Below are positions 46,051-59,941 of a stretch of DNA of 64,000 bases, piece by piece. The translations under genes and the position numbers were made by a program. Where the stretch lies: positions 99,637,497 to 99,701,496 of the forward strand of contig OY757020.1 of NCBI GenBank assembly GCA_963580285.1. The letters run 5' to 3'. A model generated the notes under the pieces. That model saw only the letters and a program-made list of their open reading frames with translations. It made no database searches and was not told the DNA's origin. This DNA comes from Lucinisca nassula. Its lineage: Eukaryota; Mollusca; Bivalvia; Lucinida; Lucinidae. The first letter of the stretch is position 1. The number at the start of each line of letters is the position of its first letter.

Positions 46051-48076
46051 GGCTTTTCGGTGTAGACGTGTGGCCGTGCGGTCCGGCACGGTCAGTCGGC
46101 TGGTCGCGCCGAGTCCTAGAGATACCGCTTTGCTTTCTCTTCAACTCTTTTTGTATCTTTCCTGATACCAACCATATGCCCATTTACCTTACCCTTTTCT
46201 GTCTTTTTATCTCTAGAAGGCGGTGGCTAAACGGATCAATCGTGTAGGCATTTTGTTTATACGAGTATATCTCACGTGTATCTCTAACACCTGCGAGTTG
46301 GATAACCACTCCATTATGGTGTTCCCTTGTAGGGCTCCACGGAGGGCGGAGAGCGATTGGGACGAAACTAGAAATTTTTCCTTATGCCTAATGGAAAAAA
46401 ACATAACCGCAACGCATCCAAACGTAAAAAAGACGAGGAATCATCCGAAACGGATGAACCCAGTCAACAGTCAAGCCAGCAGTCTGCAGCACCAAAGCAA
46501 CTTAATTTTCCACGCTTCTTGGTAATGTCTTCATGTGAAGATACACGCACTGTGTCAAGTTTATCCCCATTTGTGATTGAAAAGAGCATCATGTCCTTTG
46601 CCGGACATCCCAAAAGCATTAAAAAGCTTAAGTCAGGTGACCTTTTACTAGAAGTCTAGAGAGAACAGCAGGTAAAAAGCCTGCTTGGTACCACAAAGCT
46701 CTTCGATCTCAAGGTCAAAGTATCTCTGGTTAATACACTTAACTCATGCAAAGGTGTTATCCGCAGCCCAGAGCTCCGTCCTTGCAGCGATGCAGAGATA
46801 GTTGAGAACTTGAGATCGGAAGGCGTCATTGGTGTACGTAACATCCAAGTTCGTAGAGGTGGTGTATTGAAACCAACGGGTACTTACGTGTTGACTTTTA
46901 ATACACCAGTTCTACCCAAGAAAATCAAAGTAGCATATCTTTCAGTTAACGTGGATGTTTATATACCAAACCCTCTTAGATGTTACTCGTGTCAGGTTTT
47001 TGGCCACCACGAAAGCAGATGTCAAAACAAAAAACTCTGTCCAAATTGTGGTGAAGAAAAACATGTCGATAATCATCAAAACTGTAAAAATGAGGCCAAA
47101 TGTGTAAATTGTGGTGGCAAGCATGCTGTTTTCTCTCGAGATTGTCCGGCATGGAAAAAGAAAAAGAAATACTTACTGTCAAATACCAAAGGGGGGTGAC
47201 ATTCCCAGAAGCGCGGAAAATTGTTGACGATCGATACACAATACCAACCACCAGTTACGCCAGCATCACAAAGGGTGCTGGTAAGTTTCAAGCTCCGCAA
47301 CGCAGACTGTTGAATCATGCATAGCTGAATTAAAGAAATCCGGTGCATGGAGCAAATCCACTCCAGCACCACAAAGTTCAACCAATTTATCAAATGGCGC
47401 AATCCAGGTTGCTGCGGATTGGTCGACAGCGACCGTACCGAAGCCAGCGCCGCATGTAAAAGAGAAACTCGACCCAGGTCGAACTAATAAGGGATCGGAA
47501 GATCCGAAAAGCAATTGTCTCTAAAACAAACAGACAGACAACGTAAAATGGAAAGAGACAATATAAAATTTCAGAACAGATTCGGATCTTTGAGTGACAG
47601 TGATATGGAGTTTGAAGCTCCATCATCACCAAGTAGCAATAACAGATCGAGGTCTGCAACACCACGAGCTGGTGGTAGCAGATCTATATCACCAATTGCA
47701 GCTCCAATATAGTTTCTAGTCTTAATCCCTTCATAAAATGGATTTAAAACACAAAATAATACAATGGAATTGTCGAGGTCTTAAATCAAATTATAACGAA
47801 CTGTTATTACTTATTTCGTTATTAAACCCATCGGTTTTTTGTTTGCAAGAAACTTTTTTAAAAACTGATGACAACATTGATGTCAGGGGTTTCAATACAT
47901 ACAACTATATCTATTCTGATGGTAACAAACCATCTGGTGGCAGTTCAATTTTTGTTAAATCATGTTTACCACAAAGAGACATCAAATTAAAAACAGACCT
48001 ACAAGCTGTAGCAGTATCGGTTTCTCTGGATAAAGAAACTACAATTTGCTCTCTATATATCCCACCCTCATTTTTA
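46051..48076 (+). mobile_element. Non-LTR retrotransposon copy B, 5' half
   Basis: Leader with GTGCGGTCCGGCACGGTCAG, then broken ORF1 (about 46384-47712: TAG at 46657, frameshift near 47192; CCHC knuckles C-Y-S-C...H...C, C-P-N-C...H...C, C-V-N-C...H...C). The endonuclease starts at 47738 (Q-W-N-C-R-G, C-L-Q-E-T-F) and runs to 48076, where the minisatellite element interrupts it. The second half resumes at 56456. Confidence 0.85.
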
Positions 48077-48729
48077 TACCCCCGGCATACGAAGTATGTC
48101 AGGGGGTATATAGTTTTCGTCTTTCCGTCCGTTCGTTGGTTCGTTCGTATGTTCGTTCGTTCGTTAGTTCGTTCGTTCGTTAACCTTTACGTCAAAGTTT
48201 TGCGTTAAACCTTTTTGATTGCTCATATCTCTGTAACCACAGGTTGGATTCTCTTCATATTTGGTACAGGATATCTCTATAGCATTACCTTTCATATGGA
48301 ATATCTAAGCCCCTGGGTGGGTTGTCTGTCTGTCCGTCTGTCTGTTCATCTACTTTTACGTCAAAGTTTTGTGTTAAACCTTTTTCATTGCTGATATCTC
48401 TGTAACCACATGTTAGATTCTCTTCATATTTGGTATAGTATATCTCTATAGCATTACCTTTCATATGGAATATCTAAGCCCCTGGGTCAAGCCCCTGGGT
48501 GGGCTGTCTGTCTGTCTGTTCATCTAATTTTACGTCAAAGTTTTGTGTTAAACCTTTTTCATTGCTGATATCTCTGTAACCACATGTTAGATTCTCCTGA
48601 TATTTGGTATAGGATATCTCTATAGCATTACCTTTCATATGGAATATCTAAGCCCCTGGGTCAAGCCCCTGGGTGGGCTGTCTGTCTGTTCATCTAATTT
48701 TACGTCAAAGTTTTGTGTTAAACCTTTTT

Positions 48730-49222
48730 AGCTCACCGTCACGTAGTGACGAGGTGAGCTTATGGGATCACTTTTCGTCCGTCTTGCGTCCGTGCGTCCG
48801 TAAACAATTTCTTTAAACGACATCTCCTCCTAAACCACTGATCGGATTTTGACCAAACTTCACAGAAATGATCCTTAGGTGGTCCCCTTTCAAAGTTGTT
48901 CAAATGGTTCCGGTCCATTGCACATATAGGTTTTGTGGGCCAAAAATAGATTTTTTTTCACCAAAAACTTAAAAAAACTTCTTCTCTGAAACCACAAGGC
49001 CCAGGTCTTTGATATTTGGTATGAAGCTTCATCTAGTGGACCCCTACCAAGATTGTTCAAATTATAGTGCTGGGGCCAAAAATGCCCCCGCTCCGGGGCC
49101 CTTTGGTTTTACATGGGCTTATATAGGGAAAATCTTTAAAAATCTTCTTCTCTGAAACCGTAAGGCCCAGGTCTTTGATATTTGGTCTGAAGCTTCATCT
49201 AGTGGACCCCTACCAAGATTGT
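48730..49222. repeat. Dispersed repeat starting AGCTCACCGTCACGTAGTGACG
   Basis: Begins with a hairpin (CTCACC...GGTGAG around CGTCACGTAGTGACG) and continues with GTCCGTCTTGCGTCCGTGCG, then two diverged halves sharing CTTCTCTGAAACC(A/G)(C/T)AAGGCCCAGGTC. I associate this type of repeat with bivalve genomes. At 49223 the ATACCCCCGGC start of the minisatellite element recurs. Confidence 0.65.
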
Positions 49223-50282
49223 TATACCCCCGGCATACGAAGTATGTCAGGGGGTATATAGTTTTCGTCTTTCCGTCCGTTCGTTGGTTCGTTCGTTTGT
49301 TCGTTCGTTCGTTCGTTAGTTCGTTCGTACGTCGTTCGTTTGTTCGTTCGTTCGTTCGTTCGTTAGTTCGTTCGTACGTTCGTTCGTCAACCTTTACGTC
49401 AAAGTTTTGCGTTAAACCTTTTTGATTGCTCATATCTCTGTAACCACAGGTTGGATTCTCTTCATATTTGGTACAGGATATCTCTATAGCATTACCTTTC
49501 ATATGGAATATCTAAGCCCCTGGGTGGGTTGTCTGTCTGTCCGTCTGTCTGCTCATCTACTTTTACGTCAAAGTTTTGTGTTAAACCTTTTTCATTGCTG
49601 ATATCTCTGTAACCACATGTTAGATTCTCTTCATATTTGGTATAGGATATCTCTATAGCATTACCTTTCATATGGAATATCTAAGCCCCTGGGTCAAGCC
49701 CCTTGGTGGGCTGTCTGTCTGTCTGTTCATCTAATTTTACCCCCAGGTATTAAACTTCCTGCCTTGCCGTGGCCCTGGGGGCTCAATTCCCACTGGGCAC
49801 GTTGCTGCTGTGGTCTGCGTGCCCACTGGGAAGAGCTAAAGGAAGTACCACCCGTTTGCCGTGGGTGGCGTCCCGTAAGCCGGATGAAGGGGTCCTGGAG
49901 GTTGAGGGTTATCTGGAGTTCAGTGCTTCAGGTACTCAACACGCCTCTTTGGCCTGGATTTCGGTGAGACGGGTGGTCGTGCGGTCCGGCACGGTCAATC
50001 GGCTGGTCGCGCCATGCCCTAGTAATAACTTTTTACTTTCTCTTCCTTGTCTTTTGTATCATCCTGAATACACACCGTTTGCTCATAAAGTCTTTTCACA
50101 ACCTTTCCATTTCTAGAAGGCGGCGGCTTAACGGACCAATCGCGCAGCTTTTTGCTCGTACGAGTATATCCTCTGTGTATCTCTAACACTTGAGGTAGGA
50201 AATCCACTCGCTGAAAGTGTTCCCTTGTAGGGCTCCACGGTGGGCGGGGAGCACGGAGGACGAACCATGCCATCTTTTCATC

Positions 50283-51385
50283 ATGGCTACTTTAAATAAA
50301 AGAAAGAAAACTGACCAAAACTTTTCAGAATCCGATCTTTCAGACAATGAACACAACGATCAAACTACGACCATGACATCCAACGATACTACCACTCAAC
50401 ATTTTCCGCGTTTTCTCATTATCGAAAGCACAGAAAGTACAAGTATTACATCGCTGTCTCCGTTTGTCATTCGGAAGGTTATACACGGCTTAGCTGGTGA
50501 ACCTCAAAGTATTAAAAAACTACAAAGGTCCAATCAACTCCTTGTCGAAGTCAATCGAAAAGCACATGCAGAGAGTCTCCTGAGGACCACAACTTTCCAC
50601 AATTTGAAAGTTCGTGTGTGTCCTCATACCTCACTGAATACCTCCAAAGGTGTCATTCGTTGCCCGGAATTGAGGGAATGCAGTGAGGAGGAGATTCTAG
50701 AAGGTACAAAATCACAAGGAGTTACTGCAGTCAAACGGTTTAAGGTACGCAGAAATTGTGAATTAAAAAATACTAACACTTTCGTTTTTACATTCAATAC
50801 ACCAGTGCTACCGAAAACCGTTAAAGTCGCTTATTTTCGAGTCAACGTAGAAATTTACATTCTAACCCGTTACGTTGCCATAATTGCCAAAAATACGGCC
50901 ACCACGAGGACAGATGTACAAAAGATCCCGTCTGTTCCAAATGTGGTGAAGTAACGGGTCATAGCGAAAGAGTATGTGAAAAAGAACAAAAATGTGTAAA
51001 CTGCGGAGAAAAACACCACGCATACTCAAAAGACTGCAAAGTTTGGCACAAAGAAAAACAAATTTTAACAATAAAGTTCACCAGAAACATATCATTTATA
51101 GAAGCGCGGAAAATCGTTGAATCTCAAAACACAACTCCTGGAGTCAGCTATGCCAGCATCACCCAGTCATCAATTCAGAAGATGCCTGGCACCGATGCTG
51201 TCACTCAAACAGATCCGATTCCTGGTCTTGAACCTCTACAAAAATTAAAACCAAAAAGTCAAACAGAAACCCCAAAAACACAAACAGCTCAAGAAACAAA
51301 CATCACACAAAATCAAACAACAGCATTACCTTCCAGGGAAACCAATAAACCTGAGAAGGTTTTAAAAACGCCACACTTGACATGA
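50283..51385 (+). pseudogene. LINE copy A ORF1, zinc-knuckle protein, frameshifted
   Basis: Starts M-A-T-L-N-K-R-K-K-T-D. The RNA-binding-like region (F-P-R-F-L-I-I-E-S, K-G-V-I-R-C-P-E-L) is followed by three CCHC knuckles at about 50870-51040 that read in another frame, so one base has been lost near 50865. A Gln/Thr/Lys-rich tail follows. Gag-like proteins of this type coat the retrotransposon RNA. Confidence 0.8.
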
Positions 51386-51680
51386 TAAAGAAAGATTTGA
51401 AAAAAACAACAAAAACAAGCATCTCAAAAACAAGCATCTCAAAAACAATCATCTCAAAAACCTGCATCTCAAAAACAATCAGACAAACAACATAAAAACT
51501 CAAGAGACAAATTGAAAAATCAGAATCGATTCGGATCTTTGAGTGACAGCAGTGACATGGAGTATCTTGAAACACAAGAAACTCCAACACCACGAAGTAA
51601 TAACAGGTCGAGGTCACCTGTAATCCCCCCAAGATAGTTTCTAGTCTTAGAAATCTCTCCTGAAAAAATCTCTCCTGAAA

Positions 51681-54600
51681 ATGGATTTAAAACACAAAAT
51701 ATTACAATGGAATTGTCGGGGTCTTAAATCAAACTATAATGAACTCTTACTACTTCTTTCCCTATTTAACCCATCGGTTTTTTGTTTGCAAGAAACTTTT
51801 TTAAAAACTGATGACAGCATTGCTGTCAGAGGTTTCAATACATATAACTACATCAATTCTGAGGGTCACAGGCCATCTGGTGGCAGTACAATTTTAGTCA
51901 AATCGTGTTTGCCACACAGAGAGATCAAACTAAAAACACAGCTACAAGCTGTAGCACTCTCGGTTACTTTAGATAAAGAAACTACTATTTGTTCAGTATA
52001 TATACCCCCTTCTTTTTCCTTAACACCTGAACATCTCGAATCATTACTAAATCAACTTCCTTCACCATATATTTTGGTTGGTGACTTTAATGGTCATAAC
52101 ATACTGTGGGGGTGCAAAGATAATAACAACAGGGGCGCAATTATTGAAGACTTTATTGCAAAGAACAATCTTTGCTTGATGAATGATAAATCTTATACTT
52201 ACCTTCATCCTGCGACAGGTCATTTGTCTTCTTTAGATCTCTCTTTGTGTCACCCATCACTCTTCTTGGACTATGACTGGTCTGTTCATGATGATCAGTG
52301 CGGAAGTGTCACTTCCCTGTTATAATTGAGAGCGTAAACGAACCAGATGAGGACTGTAACCAGAAATGGAAAATGAATAAAGCCGACTGGGGATTATTCC
52401 ATAATTTATGTGAAGAAGAGTTACCAGTTGATCATTTTAATGAATCATCCGACATCATTTCTGATTTCACAGATACACTTATTAACATATCAGAACAATG
52501 CATTCCAAAGACCTCCACAAATACTAAGAAAAGCAAGCCTTGGTTTAATAATGACTGTAAAGAAGCTATTAAAAAGCGTAAACAGGCTCTAAATAAGTTA
52601 TGCAAAAGTCCCACTTCAGAAAAGCTAAACGACGTAAAAGTTTTTAGAGCTAAAGCTCGGCGAACAATCCGAGCTTCCAAACGAAAGTCATGGAGAGAAT
52701 ATGTCTCAAAATTGAACTACAAAACCCCCATTAAAAAGGTTTGGGATATGGTACGGAAAATTTCAGGAAAAACAAAGTCCTCTAGTTTTACACATTTAAA
52801 TACTGAATTTGACACAATAGCTTCAACAAAAAAAGATATTTCAGATACTCTTGGGCACACATTCTTGAGAAATTCATCATCGCGTAATTATTCTGACACT
52901 TTTAGAAATTTCAAAAAGGACCAAGAGAAAAGAAATCTAAACTTTAAATCCCTTAATCACGAAGAATACAACAAACCTTTTAACTTATCCGAACTCGTTG
53001 AAGCCATTGAAAAATCACATGATACGGCAACCGGCCCCGATGAAATTCATTACCAGATGCTTAAGCATCTGCCAAAAAGTTCTCTTTCAACACTTTTAGA
53101 TATCTTTAATAATATTTGGGAAACTGGGGTCTGTCCTGAAAGCTGGCGTGTAGCTACAGTTGTACCAATTCCGAAACCAGGGAAAGATAATGCAGAACCT
53201 ACAAATTATCGTCCGATAGCTTTGACAAGTTGTTTGTGTAAAACATTGGAGAGAATGATAAACAAGAGATTAGTCTGGTACTTAGAATCCAACAACCTCA
53301 TTTCAGAATATCAATCGGGTTTTCGTTCGGAACGTAGTACCAACGACAATTTAATAAGACTAGAAACATTTATACGAAATGCTTTTATTAACAAAGAACA
53401 CGTAGTAGCTGTCTTTTTCGACTTGGAGAAAGCATATGATACAACATGGCGATATGGAATATTGAAAGATCTCCATGACATTGGCTTAAGAGGAAAACTT
53501 CCCAATTTTATTGAAAGCTTTTTAGGGGAGCGTATGTTTCAGGTGCGTGTGGGGTCTACTCTGTCAGATTTCTACGATCAAGAACAGGGTGTCCCACAGG
53601 TTAGTATTCTTTCAACTACGCTATTTAACATCAAAATAAACAATATTGTACAATGTTTAGACGACAAAACTGATTGTTCCTTGTATGTTGACGATTTTTG
53701 TATATGTTACCGTTCAAAAAATATGAAAACAATTGAACGAAAGTTACAACAAAATTTAAAAAGGATAGAATAAAGGACTGATAAATATGGTTTCAAGTTC
53801 TCCAAGTCGAAAACGCAGTGTGTTCATTTTTGTAAGCTACGGAAGAAACATGAACATCCTTCCTTGTTTTTATACGGATCACAAATTCCTGTTGTTGAAG
53901 AAGCCAAATTTCTTGGGGTCATATTTGATCAAAAGTTATCATTATTCCCAATATTAAATATCTTAAAGCGAAATGCTTAAAAGCTTTGAATCTTTTGAAA
54001 GTTTTAGCCCATACAAGTTGGGGAGCAGATCGGTACACTTTATTACATCTTTACCGGTCTCTGATAAGATCTAAATTAGATTATGGGTCTGTTGTTTATG
54101 GTTCTGCCAGAAAGTCTTATTTAAAATCTTTAGATACTATTCATCATCAAGGCCTTCGTTTGGCTATGGTAGCCTTCCGTACTTCTCCCGTATTAAGCCT
54201 TTATGTGGAAGCAGGTGAACCATCTTTAACCTCGCGCAGAGAGAAACTTTCTCTTCAGTATGCTATCAGACTTGCTGCTAATCCATCTAACCCGGCATTC
54301 CAAATTTCATTTCCACCTGAATTTATAGATAAGTATGAAACTAAACCCACAGCAATCAAACCTTTTGGATTACGAATTTTACCACTGCTAGAAAATTCAG
54401 GTATCGACCTTAAAAATATTCAAAAACATGAAACGGCCGAAGTTCCATCTTGGTGTATTAAAAAACCTTCTATTCTGTTCGACTTACATGATGGCAAAAA
54501 ATCCGAATCAAATCCGATACTTCTCAAACAAAACTTTCAGGTACTGCAGTCACGTTACAATGATTACCAGCACGTCTATACTGATGGTTCCAAAGAAGGA

Positions 54601-55365
54601 GATAAAGTTGGTTGTGCGTATGTTTCTAAAGATACGCACAAAACCATGCGCCTTCCAGATGGTTCATCTATTTTTACAGCTGAAGCCAAAGCAATAGACC
54701 TAGCTTTAGATTTTATCAGTTCTTCAACAATTCAAAAAGCAATTCTATTTTCTGATTCACTTTCTGTGCTTAAGGCACTAGACCATTCATCATCTAAAAA
54801 TCCTCAAATTCAAAAATTGATCGAAAAACATCATGAAATTTCTAAAACACACCAAATCTTATTTTGTTGGCTTCCGAGCCATATTGGCATTGTCGGCAAT
54901 GAATATGCTGACAAGAAAGCAAAGGAATCGCTCAATCTTGATCCATCTATTTTTAAAATTCCTTTTAATAATTTTAAACCATTTATCAACAGATACATCT
55001 TGTCGGAATGGCAAGGCGAATGGGACCGTGCAATAAATAACAAACTCCATGCCATTAAACCTGTCGTTAGTACAAAATGCTCTCCTCCACAGTTTTCCAG
55101 AAAAGAGGACGTAGTATTAACACGACTGCGCATCGGCCATACTAGAGTTACTCATTCTTATATTTTAAATGGTGATGATCAGCCTTCTTGTGTAGGTTGT
55201 GATCAGCCATTCACTGTGAAACATATCTTAATTGACTGTGTTGACTTTTCACCCTCACGTATTTTATATTTCAAAGCAGACACTTTGCAACAACTGTTTC
55301 GAGATGTACCTGTTGATAATATTGTTTTATTCTTAAAAGAAATTGGAATTTTTCATAAAATTTAA
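51681..55365 (+). pseudogene. LINE copy A ORF2: AP endonuclease, reverse transcriptase, RNase H
   Basis: Endonuclease (51681-52325): Q-W-N-C-R-G, C-L-Q-E-T-F, V-G-D-F-N-G-H and S-L-D-L-S-L. RT (about 52310-53773): N-Y-R-P-I-A-L-T, F-F-D-L-E-K-A-Y-D and Y-V-D-D-F-C; the usual G-V-P-Q-G-S reads G-V-P-Q-V-S. RNase H (53986-55365): Y-T-D-G-S-K, A-E-A-K-A-I, F-S-D-S and a terminal C-V-G-C...H...C. Lesions: a frameshift near 52310, a stop at 53773, and a frameshift between there and 53986. Confidence 0.88.
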
Positions 55366-56455
55366 CTGTTTCAGATTTTTATACATTATCATTCTGACAT
55401 TTTACTTTTAATATCATCATAATTATTCATGCCGTTTAACCATTAACCGTTTGACGCTTATGACCCACAAAGAGGGTTGACGCGTCGTTAAACACGAAAT
55501 CATCATCATCATCATCATCTAATTTTACGTCAAAGTTTTGTGTTAAACCTTTTTCATTGCTGATATCTCTGTAACCACATGTTAGATTCTCTTCATATTT
55601 GGTATAGGATATCTCTATAGCATTACCTTTCATATGGAATATCTAAGCCCCTGGGTCAAGCCCCTTGGTGGGCTGTCTGTCTGTCTGTTCATCTAATTTT
55701 ACGTCAAAGTTTTGTGTTAAACCTTTTTCATTGCTGATATCTCTGTAACCACATGTTAGATTCTCTTCATATTTGGTATAGGATATCTCTATAGCATTAC
55801 CTTTCATATGGAATATCTAAGCCCCTGGTTCAAGCCCTTGGGTGGGCTGTCTGTCTGTCTGTTCATCTAATTTTACGTCAAAGTTTTGTGTTAAACCTTT
55901 TTCATTGCTGATATCTCTGTAACCACATGTTAGATTCTCTTCATGTTTGGTAAAGGATATCTCTATAGCATTACCTTCATATGGAATATCTAAGCCTCTG
56001 GGTCAAGCCCCTGGGTGGGCTGTCTGTTCATCTACTTTTACGTCAAAGTTTTGTGTTAAACCTTTTTCATGGCTGATATCTCTGTAACCACATCTTAGAT
56101 TCTCTTCATGTTTGATAAATGATTTCATGATGCATGTCCATTCCCCCACCCATGGTGACCTTGACCTCAAGGTCATGGTGGCCTTGACCTCAAGGTCACG
56201 GACTTAGAAATTTTACATTTGGTTAAAGTTTTATGTCAAAATTTATAGATGCCTGTGTGTTCTATTTGATGCCCTCACTCCCTTGGTCCATTTAGAAATT
56301 TTATGTTTGGTTTAGCTTTTACAAGCACATTTATAGATTCTTATAGCTTCTTGACTTCATTCATATTACATACAAGCTCAAAAGATATATCAGAGGGTGA
56401 TGCTGGCCGGGGGTATACGTGACCCACTGGCCATCTTTCTAGCCTTTAAAGCCCG

Positions 56456-59400
56456 AACATCTTGACACATTGCTGAGTCAACTTCCATCGCCATATCTTT
56501 TAGTTGGCGACTTCAATGGTCACAATATTCTATGGGGCTGTAAAGATATCAATAACAGAGGAGCACTTGTCGAAGATTTTATTGCAAAGAGCGATCTTTG
56601 CTTGATGAATGATAAATCTTATACTTACCTTCACCCTGCGACAGGTCATTTGTCTTCTTTGGATCTCTCTTTGTGTCACCCATCTCTCTTCTTGGACTAT
56701 GACTGGTCTGTTCGTGATGATCAGTGCGGAAGTGGTCGCTTCCCTGTTGTGATTGAGAGCGTAAACGAACCAGATGAGGACTGTAACCAGAAATGGAAAA
56801 TGAATAAAGCCGACTGGGAATTATTCCATAATTTATGTGAAGAAGAGTTATCAGTTTATCATTTTAATGAATCATCCGACATTGTTTCTGATATTACAGA
56901 TACACTTGTTAACATATCAGAACAGTGCATTCCAAAGACCTCCACAAATACTAAGAAAAGCAAGCCTTGGTTTAATAATGACTGTAAGGAGGCTGTTAAA
57001 AAGCGTAAGCGGGCTCTAAATAAGTTCTGCAAAAATCGCACTTCAGAAAAGCTCAACGGCGTAAAACTTTTGGGAGCTAAAGCTCGGCGAACAATCCGAG
57101 CTTCCAAACGAAAGTCATGGAGAGAATATGTCTCCTAATTGAACTATAAAACCCCCATTAAAAAGGTTTGGGATATGGTACGAAAAATTTTAGGAATAAC
57201 AAAGTATTCTAGTTTTACACATTTAAATACTGAATTTGACACAATAGCTTCAACAAAAAAAATATTTCAGGTGCTCTTGGGAGCACATTCTTGAGAAATT
57301 CATCATCGCGTAATTATTCTGACACTTTTAGAAATTTCAAAAAGGACCAAGAGAAAAGAAATCTAAACTTTAAATCCCTTAATCACGAAGAATACAACAA
57401 ACCTTTTAACTTATCCGAACTCGTTGAAGCCATTGAAAAATCGCATGATACGGCAACCGGCCCCGATGAAATTCATTATCAGATGCTTAAGCATCTGCCA
57501 AAAAGTTCTCTTTCAACACTTTTAGATATCTTTAATAATATTTGGGAAACGGGGGTCTGTCCTGAGAGCTGGCGTGTAGCTACAGTTGTACCAATTCCGA
57601 AACCAGGGAAAGATCATGCAGAACCTACAAATTATCGTCCGATAGCTTTGACAAGTTGTTTGTGTAAAACATTGGAGAGAATGATAAACAAGAGATTAGT
57701 CTGGTTCTTAGAGTCCAACAACCTCATTTCAGAATATCAATCGGGTTTTCGTTCGGAACGTAGTACCAATGACAATTTAATAAGACTAGAAACATTTATA
57801 CGAGATGCTTTTATTAACAAAGAACACGTAGTAGCTGTCTTTTTCGACTTGGAGAAAGCATATGATACAACATAGCGTTATGGAATATTGAAAGATCTAC
57901 ATAACATTGGCTTAAGAGGAAAACTTCCCAGTTTTATTGAAAGCTTTTTAGGGGAGCGCATGTTTCAGGTGCGTGTGGGGTCTACCGTGTCAGATTTCTA
58001 TGATCAAGAACAGGGTGTCCCACAGGGTAGTATTCTTTCAACTACGCTATTTAACATCAAAATAAACAATATTGTACAATGTTTGGACGACAAAACTGAT
58101 TGTTCATTGTATGTTGATGATTTTTGTATATGTTACCGTTCAAAAAATATGAAAACAATTGAACGAAAGTTACAACAAAATTTAAAATGAATAGAAGAAT
58201 GGACTGATAAAAATGGTTTCAAGTTTTCCAAGTCGAAAACGCAGTGTGTTCATTTTTGTAAACTACGGAAAAAACACGAACCTCCTTCCCTGTTTTTATA
58301 CGGATTACAAATTCCTGTTGTTGAAGAAGCCAAATTTCTTGGGGTCATATTTGATCAAAAGTTATCTTTTATTCCCCATATTAAATATCTTAAAGCGAAA
58401 TGCTTGAAAGTTTTAGCTCATACAAGTTGGGGAGCAGATCGGTATACTTTATTACATCTTTACCGGTCTTTAATAAGATCTAAATTAGATTATGGGTCTG
58501 TTGTTTATGGTTCTGCCAGAAAGTCCAATTTAAAATCCTTGGATACTATCCATCACCAAGGCCTTCGTCTGGCCATGGGAGCCTTCCGTACTTCTCCCGT
58601 ATTAAGCCTTTATGTAGAAGCAGGTGAACCATCTTTAACCTCGCGCAGAGAGAAACTTTCTCTTCAGTATGCTATAAGACTTGCTGCAAATCCATCTAAC
58701 CCGGCATCCAAAATTTCATTTCGACCTCAATTTGTAGATAGGTATGAAACTAAACCCACAGCAATTAAACCTTTTGGATTACGTATCTTACCACTGCTGG
58801 AAAATTCAGGTATCGACCTTAAAAATATTCAAAAGCATGAAACCGCCGAAGTTCCATCTTGGTGTATTAAACAACCTTATATTCTGTTCGACTTACATGA
58901 TGGCAAAAAATCCGAATCAAATCCGATACTTCTCAAACAAAACTTTCAGGTACTGCAATCACGTTACGATGATTACCAGCAAGTCTATACTGATGGTTCC
59001 AAAGAAGGAGATAAAGTTGGTTGTGCGTATGTTTCTAAAGATACGCACAAAACCATGCGCCTTCCGGATGGTTCATCTATTTTTACAGCTGAAGCCAAAG
59101 CAATAGACCTAGCTTTAGATTTTATCAGTTCTTCAACAATTCAAAAAGCAATTATATTTTCTGATTCACTTTCTGTGCTTAAGGCTTTAGACCATTCATC
59201 ATCTAAAAATCCTCAAATTCAAAAATTGATCGAAAAACATCATGAAATTTCTAAAACACACCAAATCTTGTTTTGTTGGCTTCCGAGCCATATTGGCATT
59301 GTCGGCAATGAATATGCTGACAAGAAAGCAAAGGAATCGCTCAATCTTGATCCATCTGTTTTTAAAATTCCTTTTAATAATTTTAAACCATTTATCAATA

Positions 59401-59905
59401 GATACATCTTGTCGGAATGGCAAGGCGAATGGGACCGTGCAATAAATAACAAACTCCATGCCATTAAACCTGTCGTTAGTACAAAATGCTCTCCTCCACA
59501 GTTTTCCAGAAAAGAGGACGTAGTATTAACACGACTGCGCATCGGCCATACTAGAGTTACTCATTCTTATATTTTTAATGGTAATGATCAGCCTTCTTGT
59601 GTAGGTTGTGATCAGCCATTCACTGTGAAACATATCTTAATTGACTGTGTTGACTTTTCACCCTCACGTATTTTATATTTCAAAGCTGACACTTTGCAAC
59701 AACTGTTTCGAGATGTACCTGTTGATAACATTATTTTATTCTTAAAAGAAATTGGTCTTTTTCATAAGATTTAACTGTTTCAGATTTTTATACATTATCA
59801 TTCTGACTTGTTACTTTTAATATCATCATAATTATTCATGCCGTTTAACCGTTAACCGACTGACGCTTATGACCCACAAAGAGGGTTGACGCGTCGTTAA
59901 ACACG

Positions 59906-59940
<35 letters not shown>
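56456..59940 (+). mobile_element. Non-LTR retrotransposon copy B, 3' half
   Basis: Resumes the endonuclease (V-G-D-F-N-G-H-N-I) after the minisatellite element. Frames are broken by TAA at 57136, a frameshift near 57265, TAG at 57873 (in the codon after Y-D-T-T) and a stop near 58188. The RT box G-V-P-Q-G-S and Y-V-D-D are readable. The RNase H part (58404-59774) is intact. Ends in GACGCGTCGTTAAACACG and a (CAT)n tail. Confidence 0.85.

Positions 59941-59941
<1 letters not shown>

Larger units (their letters stand above)
49741..55516 (+). mobile_element. Non-LTR retrotransposon copy A, full length (I/jockey group)
   Basis: Flanked by ATCTAATTTTAC at 49729-49740 and 55517-55528, a 12-bp target duplication within the minisatellite. 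It has a 5' leader, ORF1, ORF2 with endonuclease, RT and RNase H, a 3' region GACGCGTCGTTAAACACG and a (CAT)n tail. An RNase H domain and a short-repeat tail in place of poly-A fit the I group. Both ORFs carry lesions. Confidence 0.9.
48077..56415. mobile_element. Minisatellite-bearing repeat element inserted in copy B
   Basis: Starts ATACCCCCGGCATACGAAG and ends GCTGGCCGGGGGTAT, so the ends are inverted (ATACCCCCGGC). Inside are TTCGTTCG runs and tandem units of about 175 bp containing ACGTCAAAGTTTTG(T/C)GTTAAACC, ATATCTCTGTAACCACA and TATGGAATATCTAAGCCCCTGGG (about 48180-48727, 49390-49740 and 55517-56110). No coding potential. It holds two nested insertions, 48730-49222 and LINE copy A. 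Confidence 0.7.

Noticed and set aside
48077..48200. CRISPR array in the TTCGTTCG and 175-bp repeats
   Set aside because: The repeats are contiguous minisatellite units of an animal repeat element without unique spacers of constant size.
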